From Microbacterium sp. PM5 (lineage in GTDB: Bacteria; Actinomycetota; Actinomycetes; Actinomycetales; Microbacteriaceae), in the NCBI RefSeq assembly GCF_003293595.1, contig NZ_CP022162.1, positions 218,346 to 282,345 of the forward strand: DNA of 64,000 nt. Reading direction: 5' to 3'. Positions 36,940 to 47,132 of the stretch are shown here, one piece after another. Position numbers and translations under genes: made by a program. The first letter of the stretch is position 1. Every line of letters begins with the position of its first letter. The notes under the pieces are model-generated. The model saw only the letters and a program-made list of their open reading frames with translations. It had not been told where the DNA came from and did not search any database.

Positions 36940-38136
36940 ATGGAGTCCCTGCAGCCGGTGATCGCGCTGATCCTCGGTCTCGTCCTCGGCGGCGGAGTGG
37001 CCACGCTCGTGCTGATCGCGCTGCGCGCACGCGATCGCGCGCGTGTCGCGGCATCCACGGCCCTGCCGGACGGCACGGCGGCTGTGCTGCAGGGAATGGA
37101 CGAAGTCGCGGTGGTCGTCGACACGTCGCTGCAGATCGTTGCCGTCTCGGCGCCCGCGGAGCTGTTCGGCATGCACGAGGACTACGCGCTGCCGGGCGAT
37201 GAGCTGCGCGCCCTCGCCCGGACCGTCCGTCGGACCGAGGCGCCGGAGACGCAGACGATGCGGCTCAAGCGCGGCGTCGAGCCGCGGCTGGTCTCGGCCC
37301 GGGCGAGCGTGATCACACCGCGGTTGATCCTCATCGTCATTCGCGACATCACGGAGCGGGAGCGCGTCGAGGAGATGCGCCGCGACTTCGTCGCCAACAC
37401 CAGTCATGAGCTGAAGACGCCGGTGGGTGCGGTGAGCCTGCTCGCGGAGGCGGTCGAGTCGGCCGCCGACGATCCCGAGCAGGTGCGTCACTTCGCCGCT
37501 CGGCTCAGCGCCGAGGCCGCCCGGCTCAGCCAGCTCACGTCGCGCATCATGAACCTTTCACGGCTGCAGTCCGCCGACGATCTGACGGAACTGCGCGACG
37601 TGTCCGTCGACGAGGTCGTCGCCGCCGCCATCGAGTCCCAGTCGGTCGCCGCCGACTCGGCCGCCATCACCGTCGCCCGCGGGGGCGAGAGGCACGCGTA
37701 CGTCCGCGGCGACGTGCAGGTGCTCACCGAGGCCGTCGCCAACCTGGTGGCCAACGCGATCGCGTACTCACCTCAGGGCGGCCAGGTCGGCGTCGGCGTG
37801 AAACTGGACGGCGGGGTCGTCGAGATCGCGGTCACCGATCGGGGGATCGGCATTCCGGAGGACGAGCAGGAACGCGTGTTCGAGCGGTTCTATCGTGCCG
37901 ACCAGGCGCGCTCGCGCCGCACCGGCGGCACGGGTCTCGGGCTGTCGATCGTCAAGCACGCGGTGCAGCGGCACGGGGGAGAGGTCGAGGTCTGGTCGCG
38001 TCCGGGGCGCGGGTCGACGTTCACCGTTCGACTGCCTGCAGTTCCGGCGCCCGACGACCTTCCCGTTCCGAAGAAGCGCAAGAAGAAGAAGGCCGCCCGC
38101 GATGGTGCGCGGGCGAAAGGAGAGAAGAAGCGATGA
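36940..38136 (+). CDS. senX3: Sensor histidine kinase SenX3 (PhoR type)
   Basis: A 398-aa membrane kinase for phosphate sensing. One or two N-terminal TM helices (residues ~8-28) are followed by a PAS-like domain (~50-140), the dimerisation domain with phospho-acceptor His156 in VANTSHELKTP, and the ATPase domain with N-box VANLVANAIAYSP, G1 DRGIGIPEDE and G2 GGTGLGLSIVKH. The tail is Lys-rich (KKRKKKKAARDGARAKGEKKR in part). The ATG at 36940 (MESLQPV) has a -10-like TACGCT just upstream and no ribosome site, so the mRNA may be leaderless. Confidence 0.94.
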   Translation: MESLQPVIALILGLVLGGGVATLVLIALRARDRARVAASTALPDGTAAVLQGMDEVAVVVDTSLQIVAVSAPAELFGMHEDYALPGDELRALARTVRRTEAPETQTMRLKRGVEPRLVSARASVITPRLILIVIRDITERERVEEMRRDFVANTSHELKTPVGAVSLLAEAVESAADDPEQVRHFAARLSAEAARLSQLTSRIMNLSRLQSADDLTELRDVSVDEVVAAAIESQSVAADSAAITVARGGERHAYVRGDVQVLTEAVANLVANAIAYSPQGGQVGVGVKLDGGVVEIAVTDRGIGIPEDEQERVFERFYRADQARSRRTGGTGLGLSIVKHAVQRHGGEVEVWSRPGRGSTFTVRLPAVPAPDDLPVPKKRKKKKAARDGARAKGEKKR

Positions 38137-38816
38137 CCCGCGTCCTGATCGTCGAGGATGAGCCCGATCTGGCCGATCCGCTCGCCTATCTGCTGCGCCG
38201 CGAGGGCTTCGAGGTCGAGATCGCCGAGGACGGCCCCGCGGCGCTCGACGCGTTCGCATCGCGCGGCGCCGACATCGTGCTGCTCGACCTCATGCTTCCC
38301 GGGATGCCGGGAACCGAGGTGTGCCGCGTGGTGCGCTCGACCTCCAAGGTGCCCATCATCATGCTCACCGCGAAGGACTCCGAGGTCGATATCGTCGTCG
38401 GCCTCGAACTCGGCGCCGACGACTACGTGACCAAGCCGTACTCGTCACGCGAGTTGCTCGCGCGGATGCGCGCCGTGCTGCGACGCAGCGAAGGGCCCGA
38501 GCTGGGCCTGGATGACAGTGTCGTCGACGGTGGAAGAGTCGTCCTGGACATCGATCGACACACGGTCGCCGTCGACGGTGAGATCATTCCGATGCCTCTG
38601 AAGGAGTTCGAGCTGCTCGAGGTGCTCATGCGCAACGCGGGGCGTGTGCTGACGCGTGGTCAGCTGATCGACCGGGTGTGGGGCAGCGATTACTTCGGCG
38701 ACACCAAGACCCTCGACGTCCACATCAAGCGCATCCGGTCACGGATCGAACGAAACCCCAGCGAGCCGGTCATGCTGCTGACCGTGCGGGGCCTCGGGTA
38801 CCGTTTCGAGGCCTGA
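38133..38816 (+). CDS. regX3: Phosphate response regulator RegX3
   Basis: A 227-aa OmpR-family regulator, partner of SenX3. The receiver domain has the acidic pair EDE near residue 9, phospho-acceptor Asp52 in VLLDLMLPGMPG, and Lys in VTKPYSSREL. The winged helix contains PLKEFELLEVLMRNAGRVLTRGQLIDRVWG and ends TVRGLGYRFEA. It should bind GTTCACC-type direct repeats before pstS and phoU. Its ATG overlaps the senX3 stop by 4 bp. Length is standard. Confidence 0.95.
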   Translation: MTRVLIVEDEPDLADPLAYLLRREGFEVEIAEDGPAALDAFASRGADIVLLDLMLPGMPGTEVCRVVRSTSKVPIIMLTAKDSEVDIVVGLELGADDYVTKPYSSRELLARMRAVLRRSEGPELGLDDSVVDGGRVVLDIDRHTVAVDGEIIPMPLKEFELLEVLMRNAGRVLTRGQLIDRVWGSDYFGDTKTLDVHIKRIRSRIERNPSEPVMLLTVRGLGYRFEA

Positions 38817-38842
38817 CGCGTCCCGTCCGCCACGCCACGCAC

Positions 38843-38879
38843 ATCGGCGGCGCCCCTCGCGCAGAGGGACGCCGCCGAT
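38843..38879. terminator. Terminator between regX3 and the LpqE-like gene
   Basis: ATCGGCGGCG (38843-38852) pairs with CGCCGCCGAT (38870-38879). After one mismatch CCCTC pairs with GAGGG around the loop GCGCA. It lies between convergent genes and can serve both. Confidence 0.78.
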
Positions 38880-38893
38880 ATCCGTGAGCGGGA

Positions 38894-39361
38894 TCAGTTC
38901 GCGGGAACGAAGTCCTTCAGGTACGACAGGGTGCCGTCCAAGACCGGAACGCGGTCTTCGACGGCCTCGCCGGTGCCGGACTGGAACGTGGTGCGCACGT
39001 CGGTGCCGGGCTTGGCCGACAGGCCGGTGAACAGCAGCGGCTCTGCGCCGTCGAAGCCCAGGCTGACGGTCGAGTGCGCGGCGACCGGCACCCGCTGGGT
39101 CGTGCCCTCGATGCCCACCAGCAGCGTCTCGTCGGTGTCGGTGTCGTTGACGATCGCCGCGAGGAAGTTGGCTTCGGTGCCCTTCTCGTTGGCGACGAAG
39201 AGCGCGTTGCGCACCTTCAGGGGTGCCGAGTGCGTGATGTTGACGCCCTCAGCGGCCGAGTAGCTGATGGTCGTGGCCTGCGGTGAGATCATGCTGCAGC
39301 CGGCGGTGGAGAGGACCACAGCGGCGGCGAGGGCGACGGACGCGAGACGGCGCGTGTTCAC
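38894..39361 (-). CDS. LpqE-like lipoprotein
   Basis: A 155-aa exported lipoprotein with signal peptide and lipobox STAGC (Cys22). The mature part looks like a small beta-sandwich with conserved FVANEKGTEANFLAAIVNDTDTDETL and GFDGAEPLLFTGL segments. Its position next to carD-ispDF-cysS-rlmB equals that of lpqE in Mycobacterium tuberculosis, which supports the name. The function is not established; the fold resembles copper-chaperone-like domains, but no Met/His copper motif is visible. Confidence 0.78.
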   Translation of the reverse strand: MNTRRLASVALAAAVVLSTAGCSMISPQATTISYSAAEGVNITHSAPLKVRNALFVANEKGTEANFLAAIVNDTDTDETLLVGIEGTTQRVPVAAHSTVSLGFDGAEPLLFTGLSAKPGTDVRTTFQSGTGEAVEDRVPVLDGTLSYLKDFVPAN

Positions 39362-39470
39362 GGATCCTCCTGGACGAGTCGGTGTGTGCTCATTCTATGC
39401 CGCGACGCGACGCCACCCCGGCGTCCCCGCCGCGGATGCTCAGCCGGCGAACCTTAGCGTATGTCGCCTG

Positions 39471-39479
39471 TGGTATTCT
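39471..39479 (+). promoter_or_regulatory. Extended -10 promoter of carD
   Basis: TGG-TATTCT (extended -10 form) lies 27 bp before the carD start. Transcription should begin near 39486, giving a leader of about 20 nt with the AAAGGA ribosome site. A clear -35 box is not seen. Confidence 0.5.
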
Positions 39480-39505
39480 GGACTTTGCCGAAAGGACATA
39501 ACTGC

Positions 39506-39988
39506 ATGCTTTTTGAGGTTGGCGAGACGGTCGTCTATCCGCACCACGGGGCCGCGACGATCATCGAGGTCAAGGACCGGATCATCAAGGGCGAGACCAA
39601 GAAGTACCTGAAGCTGAACGTCACGCAGGGAGACCTCATCATCGAGGTCCCTGCCGACAACGTCGACCTGGTCGGTGTTCGTGACGTGATCGGCAAGGAC
39701 GGTCTCGAGAAGGTGTTCGACGTGCTGCGCGCACCGTTCACCGAAGAGCCCACCAACTGGTCGCGCCGCTACAAGGCCAACCTCGAGAAGCTCGCGTCCG
39801 GCGACGTGATCAAGGTGAGCGAGGTCGTTCGCGACCTGTGGCGTCGTGACCAGGACCGCGGCCTGTCCGCCGGTGAGAAGCGCATGCTGGCCAAAGCTCG
39901 TCAGATCCTCGTGTCCGAGATCGCTCTGGCGCTGAAGGCCGATGAGGATCACGCCTCGGGGGTCCTCGACGAGGTTCTCGCGAGCTGA
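39506..39988 (+). CDS. carD: RNA polymerase-binding transcription factor CarD
   Basis: A 160-aa essential regulator that binds the RNA polymerase beta subunit and stabilises open complexes, notably at rRNA promoters. The N-terminal Tudor-like domain starts [19 protein letters not shown]. The C-terminal helical DNA-binding part includes [17 protein letters not shown] and a conserved Trp near the upstream fork contact. The ATG at 39506 follows AAAGGA. Synteny with ispDF, cysS and rlmB is as in other actinobacteria. Confidence 0.96.
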   Translation: MLFEVGETVVYPHHGAATIIEVKDRIIKGETKKYLKLNVTQGDLIIEVPADNVDLVGVRDVIGKDGLEKVFDVLRAPFTEEPTNWSRRYKANLEKLASGDVIKVSEVVRDLWRRDQDRGLSAGEKRMLAKARQILVSEIALALKADEDHASGVLDEVLAS

Positions 39989-40037
39989 TCCCGGCATCCG
40001 CCGGAAGACGGCGCGCCACGTCGGTAGTGTCGGGTAC

Positions 40038-41225
40038 ATGAGCGACCCGTTGGTTCCCGTGCCCCACACCGCCGTGATCGTCGTCGCGGCTGGATCCGGT
40101 CAGCGGTTGGGCGCGGGTGTTCCGAAGGCGTTCGTGGGTCTCGACGCCCACACGGTTCTGCGCCACGCGCTGGAGGGTGTGTTCGCCGCGCCGGCCGCGC
40201 AGGTCGTGATCGTCGCTCCCTCAGACCGCGTCGGTGACGCCCTGACCGAGGCGCGCGCCGTCGCCGGCGAACGGCACGACCTGGTCACGGTCGTCGCCGG
40301 CGGGCTCAGCCGGCAGGAGTCGGTGGCTGCCGGACTGCGGGCCGTGTGGCCCGACGTCGAGCGCGTGCTGGTCCATGACGCCGCGCGGGCTCTGACTCCG
40401 CCCGAGGTGTTCGCGCGCGTCATCGATGCGCTCGCGGACGGCAAAGATGCGGTGCTTCCGGTGCTTCCTGTGGTCGACACCGTCAAACGGGTGTCCGGCG
40501 ATCGCGTGCGCGAGGCGATCGAGCGTTCCGAACTGGCGGCCGCGCAGACCCCGCAGGGATTCCGCCGCACGATTCTCGACGCGGCCTATGCCGCGGCATC
40601 CGCCGAGCACACCGACGACGCCGCACTCGTGCAGAGCATGGGAACACCGGTGTGGACGGTGCCCGGCGATGAGCGGAGCTTCAAGATCACCACTCCGGGC
40701 GATCTCGACCGCGCGCGAGCCCTCCTGGCTGTCGCGCCGGTGGGGCGCACCGCGCCGGTGCCGCGCGTCGGCGTCGGCACCGACGTGCATGCCGTCGGCG
40801 GCAGCGGCGATCTCTGGCTGGCCGGACTGCGCTGGCCCGGTGAATCCTCGCTGCACGGTCATTCGGATGGGGATGCCGTCGCGCACGCCATCGTGGACGC
40901 CGTGCTCGCCGCCGCGGGACTCGGCGACATCGGCACCCATTTCGGAACCGATCAACCGCAGTACGCCGGCGCCCACGCCGAGGCGTTCCTGGCCCGCACG
41001 CGGGAGCTGGTGGAGGCCGCTGGCTTCTCGATCGGCAACGTCTCGGTGCAGGTGCAGGCGCGCCGGCCGCGCTTTGCCGCGCGCCGCGCGGAAGCCGAAC
41101 ATGCCCTGTCTGCGGCGCTCGGTGCGCCCGTCGCCGTGTCGGCGACGACGACCGATGGGCTCGGCTATACGGGAACGGGCGACGGCGTCGCCGCCTTCGC
41201 CGTCGCGCTCGTCTACTCCGTGTGA
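40038..41225 (+). CDS. ispDF: Bifunctional IspD-IspF of the MEP isoprenoid pathway
   Basis: A 395-aa fusion of two MEP-pathway enzymes. Residues ~8-228 are IspD (MEP cytidylyltransferase), with the nucleotide loop AAGSGQRLGAGVPKAF and VHDAARALTP. Residues ~238-395 are IspF (MEcPP synthase), with the metal motif GTDVHAVG and HSDGDAVAHAIVDAVLAAAGLGDIG, and TTTDGLGYTG near the end. IspE, which acts between them, is not here. Mycobacteria have separate ispD and ispF, so the fusion is a lineage feature. The ATG at 40038 may be leaderless. Confidence 0.95.
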   Translation: MSDPLVPVPHTAVIVVAAGSGQRLGAGVPKAFVGLDAHTVLRHALEGVFAAPAAQVVIVAPSDRVGDALTEARAVAGERHDLVTVVAGGLSRQESVAAGLRAVWPDVERVLVHDAARALTPPEVFARVIDALADGKDAVLPVLPVVDTVKRVSGDRVREAIERSELAAAQTPQGFRRTILDAAYAAASAEHTDDAALVQSMGTPVWTVPGDERSFKITTPGDLDRARALLAVAPVGRTAPVPRVGVGTDVHAVGGSGDLWLAGLRWPGESSLHGHSDGDAVAHAIVDAVLAAAGLGDIGTHFGTDQPQYAGAHAEAFLARTRELVEAAGFSIGNVSVQVQARRPRFAARRAEAEHALSAALGAPVAVSATTTDGLGYTGTGDGVAAFAVALVYSV

Positions 41226-41278
41226 GCCCCCACGCCCGCGCCGCTGTCGCGTCTCGCGCGCGCGGGTAGGCTGGTGCG

Positions 41279-42682
41279 GTGACGGTCCGGCTCTACGACA
41301 CCCAGGTGCAGGCGTTGCGCGACTTCGCGCCGCAGGATCCGACCCACGTGAGCATGTACGTGTGCGGCCCGACTGTCCAGTCCGGCCCCGGCATCCATCA
41401 CCTGCGCGCGGCGCTCGCCTTCGATCTGCTGCGTCGCTGGCTCACCCGGCGCTTCGGGCGCGTCACCTTCGTGCGCAACATCACCGACATCGACGACAAG
41501 GTGTTGCAGAACGCCACCGCTGATGAGCCGTGGTGGGCACTCGCGTATCGCGTGGAGCGCGAGTTCGCGTACGCGTATGCCGCGATCGGCATCCTCGCGC
41601 CGACCTACGAGCCTCGCGCGACCGGGTCGATCCCGCAGATGCAAGAGCTGATCGCCACCCTCATCGAACGCGGTCATGCCTACGCCGCGGCCGGTGACGT
41701 CTATTTCGACGTGCGTTCGTGGTCCGCCTACGGAGAGTTGACCCATCAGAGCATCGACGCGATGGAGCCGGCGGCCGACGCGGACGCGCGCGGCAAGCGC
41801 GACCCTCGCGACTTCGCGCTCTGGAAGAGCGCCAAGAGCGACGAGCCGACAGATGCCGTGTGGGAGAGTCCTTGGGGGCCGGGCAGGCCGGGCTGGCACA
41901 TCGAGTGCTCTGCCATGAGCCGCCGCTACCTGGGTGCCTCCTTCGACATCCACGGCGGCGGCATCGACCTGCGCTTCCCGCACCACGAGAACGAGTTGGC
42001 GCAGTCGCGTGCGGCGGGTGACGCGTTCGCGCGCTACTGGGTGCACAACGGCCTGGTCACGGTCGGCGACCAGAAGATGTCGAAGTCGCTCGGCAATCAT
42101 CTGCTCGCGCTGGACGTGCTGGCCGACCGCGACCCGCTCGTCGTGCGCTACGCCCTCGGCGCGGCGCACTACCGGTCCACGCTCGATCTCACCGCGGCAT
42201 CCTTCGACGAGGCCGAGGCGGCCCTCGAGCGCATCCGAACGTTCCAGCAGCGGGCCGCGCGGGTGCTCGGCACTGCGGTGCCGCTGGTGGCCGCCGATAT
42301 CCCCGAGGCGTTCGCTGCCGCGATGGACGATGACCTCGGCGTTCCGCAGGCGCTCGCGGTCGTCCACGAGACCGTGCGCGCCGGAAACGCGGCGTTGGAT
42401 GCGGGCGATCGGGATGCCGCGGCCCGCGCTTTCGTCGAAGTGGGCCGCATGACCGGCGTTCTCGGTATGAATCCGGTCGACCCGAAATGGCGGCCCGAAG
42501 CAGGTGCTGCCGAGGCGCGCGCCCTGGACGCGCTGCTGCAAGCGATGATCACCCAGCGCGCGCAGGCGCGCGCGAACAAGGACTGGGCGGCCGCCGACCG
42601 TCTTCGCGACGCGATCGCGGCGGCCGGCGTCGTCCTCGAGGACGGTCCCGACGGGACCCATTGGAGTCTGAATGATGGCTAA
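41279..42682 (+). CDS. cysS: Cysteinyl-tRNA synthetase with an altered HIGH motif
   Basis: A 467-aa class I synthetase. Zinc and substrate residues are present: Cys29 in [17 protein letters not shown], and [11 protein letters not shown]. The KMSKS loop QKMSKSLGN and the C-terminal DALR domain are intact. The usual P-H-I-G-H-x-R is here P-G38-I39-H40-H41-L-R, so the first His and the Gly of HIGH are changed. The last His and the Arg remain. Synteny (carD-ispDF-cysS-rlmB) supports a true CysS rather than the mycothiol ligase MshC, which is shorter. The GTG start lies 53 bp after ispDF. Confidence 0.92.
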   Translation: MTVRLYDTQVQALRDFAPQDPTHVSMYVCGPTVQSGPGIHHLRAALAFDLLRRWLTRRFGRVTFVRNITDIDDKVLQNATADEPWWALAYRVEREFAYAYAAIGILAPTYEPRATGSIPQMQELIATLIERGHAYAAAGDVYFDVRSWSAYGELTHQSIDAMEPAADADARGKRDPRDFALWKSAKSDEPTDAVWESPWGPGRPGWHIECSAMSRRYLGASFDIHGGGIDLRFPHHENELAQSRAAGDAFARYWVHNGLVTVGDQKMSKSLGNHLLALDVLADRDPLVVRYALGAAHYRSTLDLTAASFDEAEAALERIRTFQQRAARVLGTAVPLVAADIPEAFAAAMDDDLGVPQALAVVHETVRAGNAALDAGDRDAAARAFVEVGRMTGVLGMNPVDPKWRPEAGAAEARALDALLQAMITQRAQARANKDWAAADRLRDAIAAAGVVLEDGPDGTHWSLNDG

Positions 42683-43667
42683 GCCGGGCAACCCCTCCGC
42701 GGGCAAGGGCAAGAAGAAGGGCCCGCTCAAGGGCACGGGCGGCAACGGACGCAAGGCGCTCGAGGGCAAGGGGCCGACTCCCAAGGCCGAGGACCGCAGC
42801 TGGCACGTCGCCGGCAAGCGCAAGGCCGCCATGGAGCGCTACGCCGCCGCCGGCGGCAAGGGACGCCCCGGTCAGAAGCCGGCGCCGTCCCGCGCGCCGA
42901 AGGCCAAGGCCGGTGACGACACCGAGAACGTGACCGGGCGCAACTCCGTGCTCGAAGCTCTGCGTGCACGCATCCCGGCGACGGCGTTCTACATCGCCCA
43001 GCGCGTCGAGATGGACGATCGCGTCAAGGAGATGCTCTCGATCGTGACCCAGCGCGGTATCCCCGTGATGGAGGTCACCCGCCCCGAGCTCGACCGTATG
43101 GCCGGCTTCGACGGCGTGCACCAGGGTGTCGCGCTCAAGGTGCCGCCGTACGAGTACGCGCACCCCCAGGACCTGCTGGAGGAGATCATCGGAAAGGGGC
43201 AGACGCCGCTGATGGTCGCGTTGGACGGCATCACCGATCCGCGCAACCTCGGCGCGATCATCCGCTCCACCGCCGCCTTCGGCGGTCAGGGACTCATCAT
43301 TCCCCAGCGCCGTTCGGCCGGCGTCAACTCGGCCGCGTGGAAGACGAGCGCCGGCGCCGCGGCCCGGGTTCCGGTCGCGATGGCACCGAATCTGACCACG
43401 ACGCTCAAAGAGTTCAAGAAGCAGGGCGTGTTCGTGCTCGGTCTCGATGGCGGCGGCGACGTCGCGCTGCCCCAGCTCGAACTGGCAGATCGGCCCGTCG
43501 TCATCGTCGTCGGCTCGGAGGGCAAGGGGCTGTCACGGCTGGTCACCGAGACGTGCGACCAGATCGTGTCGATCCCGATCTCCTCCGCCGCAGAGTCGCT
43601 CAACGCCGGCATCGCGGCATCCGTCGCGCTCTACCAGGTCTCCACCATCCGCGCCGCGTCCGAGTGA
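42675..43667 (+). CDS. rlmB: 23S rRNA 2'-O-methyltransferase RlmB (TrmH/SpoU family)
   Basis: This enzyme should methylate G2251 of 23S rRNA. The 330-aa protein has a Lys-rich, disordered N-terminal extension of about 80 residues (repeated GKGKKKG-like runs), an L30e-like substrate domain, and a SPOUT domain with GITDPRNLGAIIRSTAAFG, VVIVVGSEGKGLSRL and the knot motif PISSAAESLNAGIAASVALY. The start overlaps the cysS end by 8 bp; an ATG directly upstream (42672) is equally possible, GGAG being 8 nt before the chosen one. Confidence 0.94.
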   Translation: MAKPGNPSAGKGKKKGPLKGTGGNGRKALEGKGPTPKAEDRSWHVAGKRKAAMERYAAAGGKGRPGQKPAPSRAPKAKAGDDTENVTGRNSVLEALRARIPATAFYIAQRVEMDDRVKEMLSIVTQRGIPVMEVTRPELDRMAGFDGVHQGVALKVPPYEYAHPQDLLEEIIGKGQTPLMVALDGITDPRNLGAIIRSTAAFGGQGLIIPQRRSAGVNSAAWKTSAGAAARVPVAMAPNLTTTLKEFKKQGVFVLGLDGGGDVALPQLELADRPVVIVVGSEGKGLSRLVTETCDQIVSIPISSAAESLNAGIAASVALYQVSTIRAASE

Positions 43668-43709
43668 CGCCCGCTCCACCTGCACGCCGATCCGAAAGGA
43701 AGCACTGAG

Positions 43710-44348
43710 ATGGCCATCATCGCCGTTCTGGGAGGCACCGGCTTCGCCGGTCGCCACATCGTCTCCGAGGCTGTGGACCGCGGGCACACCGTGCTGTCGG
43801 TGTCACGGTCGGTGGCCGCAGACCGCGTGCCCGGTGCGACCTACGTCGAGGGGACGCTGCTGGACATCCCCGGGCTGGTGACGCAGCTGGAGGGCGCGGA
43901 CGTGGTCATCAGCGCCGTCGCGCCGCGCGGTGCGATGGAGGGCCTCGTGCGGCCCAACCTGGAGGCGCTGAACACCGTGCTGCCCGAGAGCGTGCGGCTG
44001 GGCGTCATCGGCGGCGCCGGCGGGAGCCTCGTCGCTCCCGAGGGCCCTCGCGTCGTCGACGTCGACTTCCCCGACGCCTTCAAGGCCGAGGCGCTGGAGA
44101 TGATCGGTGTTCTGGAGGACCTTCAGGGCGAGCAGACCGGTCGCGACTGGTTCTTCGTCCACCCCGCCGGCGGCTTCGGCGGCTTCAACCCGGGCGAGCG
44201 GACGGGCACCTACCGGGTCGGTGGCGATGTCATCGTCACCGATGCCGAGGGGCAGTCCTACATCTCCGGCGCCGATCTCGCGGTGGCGGTGCTCGACGAG
44301 ATCGAGAACCCGCAGCACTCGCGCCGGCGCTTCACCGTCGGGTACTGA
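43710..44348 (+). CDS. NAD(P)-binding epimerase-like oxidoreductase
   Basis: A 212-aa short Rossmann protein with the dinucleotide motif GGTGFAGRHIVSEA at residues ~7-20, and GADVVISAVAPRG at the end of strand 4. It is close to NAD(P)H-binding proteins of the atypical SDR group (BVR-B or HSCARG-like), which reduce flavins or small carbonyls or act as redox sensors. No Tyr-x-x-x-Lys pair is visible. AAAGGAAG precedes the ATG. The substrate is unknown. Confidence 0.82.
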   Translation: MAIIAVLGGTGFAGRHIVSEAVDRGHTVLSVSRSVAADRVPGATYVEGTLLDIPGLVTQLEGADVVISAVAPRGAMEGLVRPNLEALNTVLPESVRLGVIGGAGGSLVAPEGPRVVDVDFPDAFKAEALEMIGVLEDLQGEQTGRDWFFVHPAGGFGGFNPGERTGTYRVGGDVIVTDAEGQSYISGADLAVAVLDEIENPQHSRRRFTVGY

Positions 44349-44366
44349 CGCGCTCTCTCGCCGGGT

Positions 44367-45677
44367 TCAGACCAGGTCGCGCCAGTCGACGTCCTCGTCT
44401 TCGTCGTCGTCGATCGTCGAGATCGCCGAGGTGATCACCGGAATCGCCATCGTCTCGGTGGGGGGACCCATCACCGTGGCCTCGTCCCGGCGGTGACGCA
44501 GCACGTCGTCGATGTAGGACGAGACGACCTCGGCGATCGGCACCGACTGTCCTCGCGCTTGCGACATGTACCAGCGGTGTTCGAGGACCTGGTGGAACAC
44601 CTCGGCGGGTTCGAGTTTGGCGCGCAGATCCCAGGGGATCGCCTTCACGACGGGTTCGAACACGCGGGTGAGCCACTCGTGCGCCACCATCTCCTCGTCG
44701 GAGCCGAGTCGTGAGACGCGGGCACGGAACGCGTCCATGTCGTTGAGCAGGCGCCGGGCCTGGTTCTCCTCGACGTCCAGTCCCGTCAGACGCAGAAGGC
44801 GCCGCTGGTGGTGGCCGGCGTCGACGACCTTGGGCTGAATCGACACCGTGGTGCCGTCCGGCGTGGTGCGGATCGACATCTCGCCGATGTCGAAGCCGAG
44901 ATCGTTCAGGCGTTTGACCCGCTCGGTGATGTGCCAGGCCTCACCGGCGGCGAAGGTCTCCTTGTCGGTCAGCGCCGCCCAGAGCGAGTGATACGACGAC
45001 ATGATGCCGTCGGCGATCGCGACGGCATCCACGCCGCCTTCGAGGCGGCCGCCGGCTTCGAGGTCCATGATCTCGCCGGCGATGTTCGTGCGCGCGACGT
45101 CGAGGTCGTGCTCGCGCTGACCGCGCGTCAGGCCGCTCTCGTGCAGCTCGCCGGTCTCGGCGTCGACCAGGTAGGCGGCGAAGGCCCCGGCATCCCGTCG
45201 GAAGAGCGTGTTCGACAGCGACACGTCACCCCAGAAGAAGCCGACGGTGTGCAGGCGCACGAGCAGCGCGGCGAGGGCGTCGACGAGCCGGCCGGCGGTG
45301 TCGGGTCGCAGCACCTGGGTGAAGAGGGCGCGGTAGGGGAGCGAGAACTTCAGATGTGCCGTCACGAGGGCGGCCGGCAGCGGGTCGCCCTTCGGCGTGC
45401 GGCGACCGTCGATCACCGCGACCCGTTCCACGCACGGCACATCGAGGCGGCCGAGGGAGCCCAGCATGTCGTACTCGCGGCGCGCCATCTCGCCGGTCGT
45501 CTCTTTGACGGCGACCACGCGGCCCGACAGATCCGCGAAGCGGACGAGGTGGCGCGACAGGCCCTTGGGCAGCGAGACGATGGTGTCCTTGCCCCACTCG
45601 TCGAGGGGTGTGGACCAGGGCAGCGCCAGCAGGCCTGCGTCGACACTGCTCGCGGTGATCGTGAGGGAGTGGGCCAC
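44367..45677 (-). CDS. DUF4032 protein with a kinase-like fold
   Basis: A 436-aa cytoplasmic protein. The N-terminal half resembles small lipopolysaccharide-kinase-type folds: a Lys in VVAVKETTG, the catalytic-loop-like FFWGDVSLSNTLF and the metal-loop-like YLVDAETGE. The C-terminal DUF4032 part includes EHRWYMSQARG and ends in an acidic Asp/Glu run. It is conserved in actinobacteria but without known function; phosphorylation of a small molecule or polymer is inference. It lies downstream of the sugar-ABC ATPase gene, separated by a strong hairpin. Confidence 0.85.
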   Translation of the reverse strand: MAHSLTITASSVDAGLLALPWSTPLDEWGKDTIVSLPKGLSRHLVRFADLSGRVVAVKETTGEMARREYDMLGSLGRLDVPCVERVAVIDGRRTPKGDPLPAALVTAHLKFSLPYRALFTQVLRPDTAGRLVDALAALLVRLHTVGFFWGDVSLSNTLFRRDAGAFAAYLVDAETGELHESGLTRGQREHDLDVARTNIAGEIMDLEAGGRLEGGVDAVAIADGIMSSYHSLWAALTDKETFAAGEAWHITERVKRLNDLGFDIGEMSIRTTPDGTTVSIQPKVVDAGHHQRRLLRLTGLDVEENQARRLLNDMDAFRARVSRLGSDEEMVAHEWLTRVFEPVVKAIPWDLRAKLEPAEVFHQVLEHRWYMSQARGQSVPIAEVVSSYIDDVLRHRRDEATVMGPPTETMAIPVITSAISTIDDDEDEDVDWRDLV

Positions 45678-45708
45678 GCGGGTGTTCGCTTTCGTGGGGG
45701 GATACGCC

Positions 45709-45751
45709 GCGGCGCGGGGGTCCGGTCCGTGGAACCGGGCCCCCGCGCCGC
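45709..45751 (-). terminator. Strong terminator hairpin after the sugar-ABC ATPase gene
   Basis: An 18-pair stem (45709-45726 with 45734-45751, one T-G wobble) and the loop CCGTGGA lie just past the stop of the ATPase gene on the minus strand and before the DUF4032 gene. Confidence 0.8.
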
Positions 45752-45762
45752 GTCTGGTCGGA

Positions 45763-46863
<1,101 letters not shown>

Positions 46864-47132
46864 GTTTTCTTCTCCTTCACCGGCAGGTACGTGCCGGACG
46901 ATCCGTAGTGATGGAATGAGCGGGGGCTTGGCCCGCACGTCCTGCGATGGACGCGTTCTCAGTATCGCACGTTCTCCTCTGCGAAGAAGAGGCCTCGTCT
47001 GGGCATTTCACAGGCTCGCTGGCTAGCATCGACACATCGCCTTGCTCCGTCCGCGACGCTGGACCCGATCCGGATCGTGACGACCGGGATGCACCGCGAT
47101 GTGCCCTCGAGCTGCCTCCCACAGAAGGTCCC

